Positions 61,995-64,000 of a stretch of 64,000 bases of DNA are shown piece by piece. The notes under the pieces were generated by a model that worked only from the letters and a program-made list of their open reading frames with translations, had not been told where the DNA came from and did not search any database. The stretch is from Rhodoferax sp. WC2427 (GTDB taxonomy: Bacteria > Pseudomonadota > Gammaproteobacteria > Burkholderiales > Burkholderiaceae_C): assembly GCF_040822085.1 (NCBI RefSeq), contig NZ_CP162006.1:2294001-2358000 (forward strand), in the 5' to 3' direction. Each line of letters starts with the position of its first letter. Position 1 is the stretch's first letter. Both the position numbers and the translations under genes were made by a program.

Positions 61995-64000
61995 ATGCCC
62001 GTAAATCCGTTGGATGCGTCCGTCGAATCTTCCCGCATGGCGCGTTTGCGGGAGTTGGTGGTTTTGGACAGTGCGCCAGAACCTTTGTTTGACGAGTTGG
62101 TCCGGCTCGCGGCGCTGACCTGTGGGGTGCCGATTGCCTTGATCAGCCTCGTTGACGACGAGCGCCAATGGTTCAAGGCCAACGTCGGGCTGCCGGGCGT
62201 CAACGAAACGCCGCGCGACGTGGCCTTTTGCGCCCACGCGATCCAGAACGACGCACTGTTCAGCGTGGCAGATGCCTCGCAAGACGACCGGTTCGCAGAC
62301 AACCCTCTGGTGACGGGCAGTCCCCACATCCGTTTCTATGCAGGCGCACCGTTGGCACTTGCCAGCGGTGACCGGGTGGGCACCCTTTGTGTCATAGACC
62401 GGACGGCCCGCAAGTTGACCGAACCCCAAATACAGATGCTGCAATCCCTGGCCCGATTGGCCACCCAGGGTCTTGAGATGCGCCGAGATCTCATCCGCAA
62501 GGCCTTGTCCGTCCGCACCGAATTTGAGCAGGCCCTGACCCACAGCGAAGCCCGGCACCGCGCGCTGATCGAGGACCAGGCGGAATTGGTTTCTCTGGCC
62601 CGGCGCGACGGCGAGCTGGTGTACGTCAATCCGGCCTACGCGCGCCAGTTCCAGCGCGACCCGGCAGCGATGGTGGGCAGCAACCTCTTTGAAGAGGTGG
62701 ACGCCGCATCCCAGGACAACGTCAAACGTCTGATTGCCGAGGTGTTTGCCACAGGGGGTGTTCGCACCAGCGAAAACGGCATGCGGGGACCCGATGGCCA
62801 CATCCGCTGGGTTGCCTGGACCAACAGCCTGCAACGGGGCGTAGACGGCGAGCTGCTGCTGCATTCGGTCGGACGGGACTTTACCGACCGCAAACGCGTG
62901 GAGGACGCGCTGCGTGCCAGCCAGGGATTTTTGTACCGAACCGGCCGTGTCGCAGGGGTTGGCGGATGGGAGGTGGACCTGGCCACAGGCACCATCACCT
63001 GGTCGGACGAAACCCGCCGGATCCACGAGGTCGACCCAGCCTACGTCCCGGTGATGGAAACCGCCATCGCGTTTTATGTGCCAGAGGCGCGCCAGACCAT
63101 CGAGGCTGCGGTGCAGCGCGGAACACGCGAAGGACTGCCCTGGGACCTTGAGCTGCAGATGGTGACGGCACAGGGGCGGTTGATCTGGGTCCGCACTTCC
63201 GGCGAGGTGGAGTTTGAAAACGCGCAGCCCGTTCGGTTGGTGGGGGCCTTTCAGGACATTTCAGAACGCAAGCGCCTGGAGCAGCGCTTGACCAAAAGTG
63301 AGCGTTTCGTTCGGCAGGTCTCGGACGGTTTGCCGATCCGCATTGCTTATGTGGATGCGCAGCGCCGCTTCCAGTTTGTCAACGAAGCGCATTGCCTGCG
63401 ACTCGGCCTGCCCCCTGAGCAGATCATCGGCCGCACGCGCGACGAATTGAAGAAGACCTCCGCCGACGAGGTGATCGAGCCCAGGCTCAAAGCCGCCTTG
63501 GCTGGCCATCCCCAGCATTTTGAGTACGACGACATGGTGGACGGCCAACTGCGCTGCATCGAGAGCCGGATGATTCCCGATGTCGCGGAAGACGGCACGG
63601 TGCGCGGCTTCTATTCGACCGGTATTGACATCACCGAGCGCAAGGCAACCGAGCGGGCGCTGCACGAGCTGATTGCCATTTTCGACACCACGCCGGACTT
63701 TGTGGTCCAGTCGAACCACCGCGGCGAGGTCATCTACATGAATCCGGCCGTGCGCCGGGCCGTGGGGATGGCCAGCGACACCCCCTTGGGTGGCCGGAGT
63801 TTTAGGGAGTTCAACAGCCCCGCCACCAACCAGTGCTTCATCGACACCATTGTTCCCGCCGTCAAAGCGCGCGGAAGCTGGATTGGCGACACCACGATCC
63901 TGGTCGACGGTGGGCGCGAGTTGCCTGTCAACGATATGGTGGTTGCCCACCGAGACCGGAACGGCCGCATCGATCGGTACTCTGCCGTCATGCGGGACAT
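61995..64000 (+). CDS. GAF/multi-PAS sensor protein, 3' end beyond the window
   Basis: The frame opens at ATG 61995 and stays open to the window end (668 codons). It starts MPVNPLDASVESSRMARLRE and has a GAF domain (about 15-165: LISLVDDERQWFKANVGLPG, then VGTLCVIDR), followed by about four PAS domains (about 185-305, 305-425, 430-545 and 550 onward; each of the first three ends in a DFTDRKR/DISERKR/DITERKA PAC motif). No kinase, GGDEF or EAL domain is reached, so the output is unknown. A GAGAAAG site precedes the start. Confidence 0.9.
   Translation, partial: MPVNPLDASVESSRMARLRELVVLDSAPEPLFDELVRLAALTCGVPIALISLVDDERQWFKANVGLPGVNETPRDVAFCAHAIQNDALFSVADASQDDRFADNPLVTGSPHIRFYAGAPLALASGDRVGTLCVIDRTARKLTEPQIQMLQSLARLATQGLEMRRDLIRKALSVRTEFEQALTHSEARHRALIEDQAELVSLARRDGELVYVNPAYARQFQRDPAAMVGSNLFEEVDAASQDNVKRLIAEVFATGGVRTSENGMRGPDGHIRWVAWTNSLQRGVDGELLLHSVGRDFTDRKRVEDALRASQGFLYRTGRVAGVGGWEVDLATGTITWSDETRRIHEVDPAYVPVMETAIAFYVPEARQTIEAAVQRGTREGLPWDLELQMVTAQGRLIWVRTSGEVEFENAQPVRLVGAFQDISERKRLEQRLTKSERFVRQVSDGLPIRIAYVDAQRRFQFVNEAHCLRLGLPPEQIIGRTRDELKKTSADEVIEPRLKAALAGHPQHFEYDDMVDGQLRCIESRMIPDVAEDGTVRGFYSTGIDITERKATERALHELIAIFDTTPDFVVQSNHRGEVIYMNPAVRRAVGMASDTPLGGRSFREFNSPATNQCFIDTIVPAVKARGSWIGDTTILVDGGRELPVNDMVVAHRDRNGRIDRYSAVMRD

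Overview
The window looks like a chromosomal segment of a betaproteobacterium of the Comamonadaceae (Rhodoferax/Acidovorax/Curvibacter-like). This rests on the high-GC coding style, the isc operon layout, the maf-rng and mutL/miaA neighbourhoods, tripartite-tricarboxylate (TctC) receptors, and a small dispersed palindromic repeat. All names come from reading the sequence; no database search was run.

Layout. (1) 1-8.7 kb: maf and rng, then a patch with a degenerate second copy of the end of an AttH/CrtC-like gene flanking a small membrane-protein gene, the intact AttH-like gene, a chemoreceptor and a large FtsX-type permease. (2) 8.9-19.6 kb: an unknown 673-aa membrane protein and a signalling cluster: cheW, a chemoreceptor, a REC-HPt protein, an HTH-REC protein, and a four-gene operon (response regulator, HD-GYP, periplasmic binding protein, PAS histidine kinase). 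(3) 19.6-25.7 kb: a minus-strand run mutL - secreted protein - capA-like - acetyltransferase - miaA - LolD-like ATPase. The ATPase, the permease and the AttH-like protein probably form one system whose genes are now separated by chemotaxis genes. (4) 25.8-35.4 kb: an organic-acid catabolic locus: dctA, a fumarase-superfamily lyase, a CitE-like lyase, a CaiB/BaiF CoA-transferase and a MaoC/HTD2-like hydratase, with a divergent LysR, a PrpF-TctC fusion gene and a TctC gene. The hydratase/CoA-transferase/lyase trio fits conversion of mesaconate-type C5 acids to acetyl-CoA and pyruvate. (5) 35.6-37.1 kb: a divergent SDR/TetR pair with two operator-like palindromes. (6) 37.1-43.7 kb: an arabinoside operon (ABC importer, GH51 arabinofuranosidase, GntR). 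(7) 43.9-55.5 kb: housekeeping genes: aminotransferase, ppk2, uvrB, iscRSUA-hscBA-fdx, dnaQ and tRNA-Val(CAC). (8) 55.5-59.8 kb: an AT-richer block with stress-type genes (glycine-zipper protein, Cfa-like methyltransferase, KGG protein). (9) 59.8-64 kb: another chemoreceptor, a 9-bp tandem repeat and a GAF/PAS sensor running off the window end.

The most unusual features are: a palindromic element present about 16 times, including copies translated in frame inside MutL, MiaA, HscA and the permease; a natural fusion of a PrpF-type isomerase to a TctC receptor domain with no signal peptide; a partial duplication at the end of the AttH-like gene; and a structured leader upstream of iscR. No CRISPR array, prophage, transposase or rRNA was seen.
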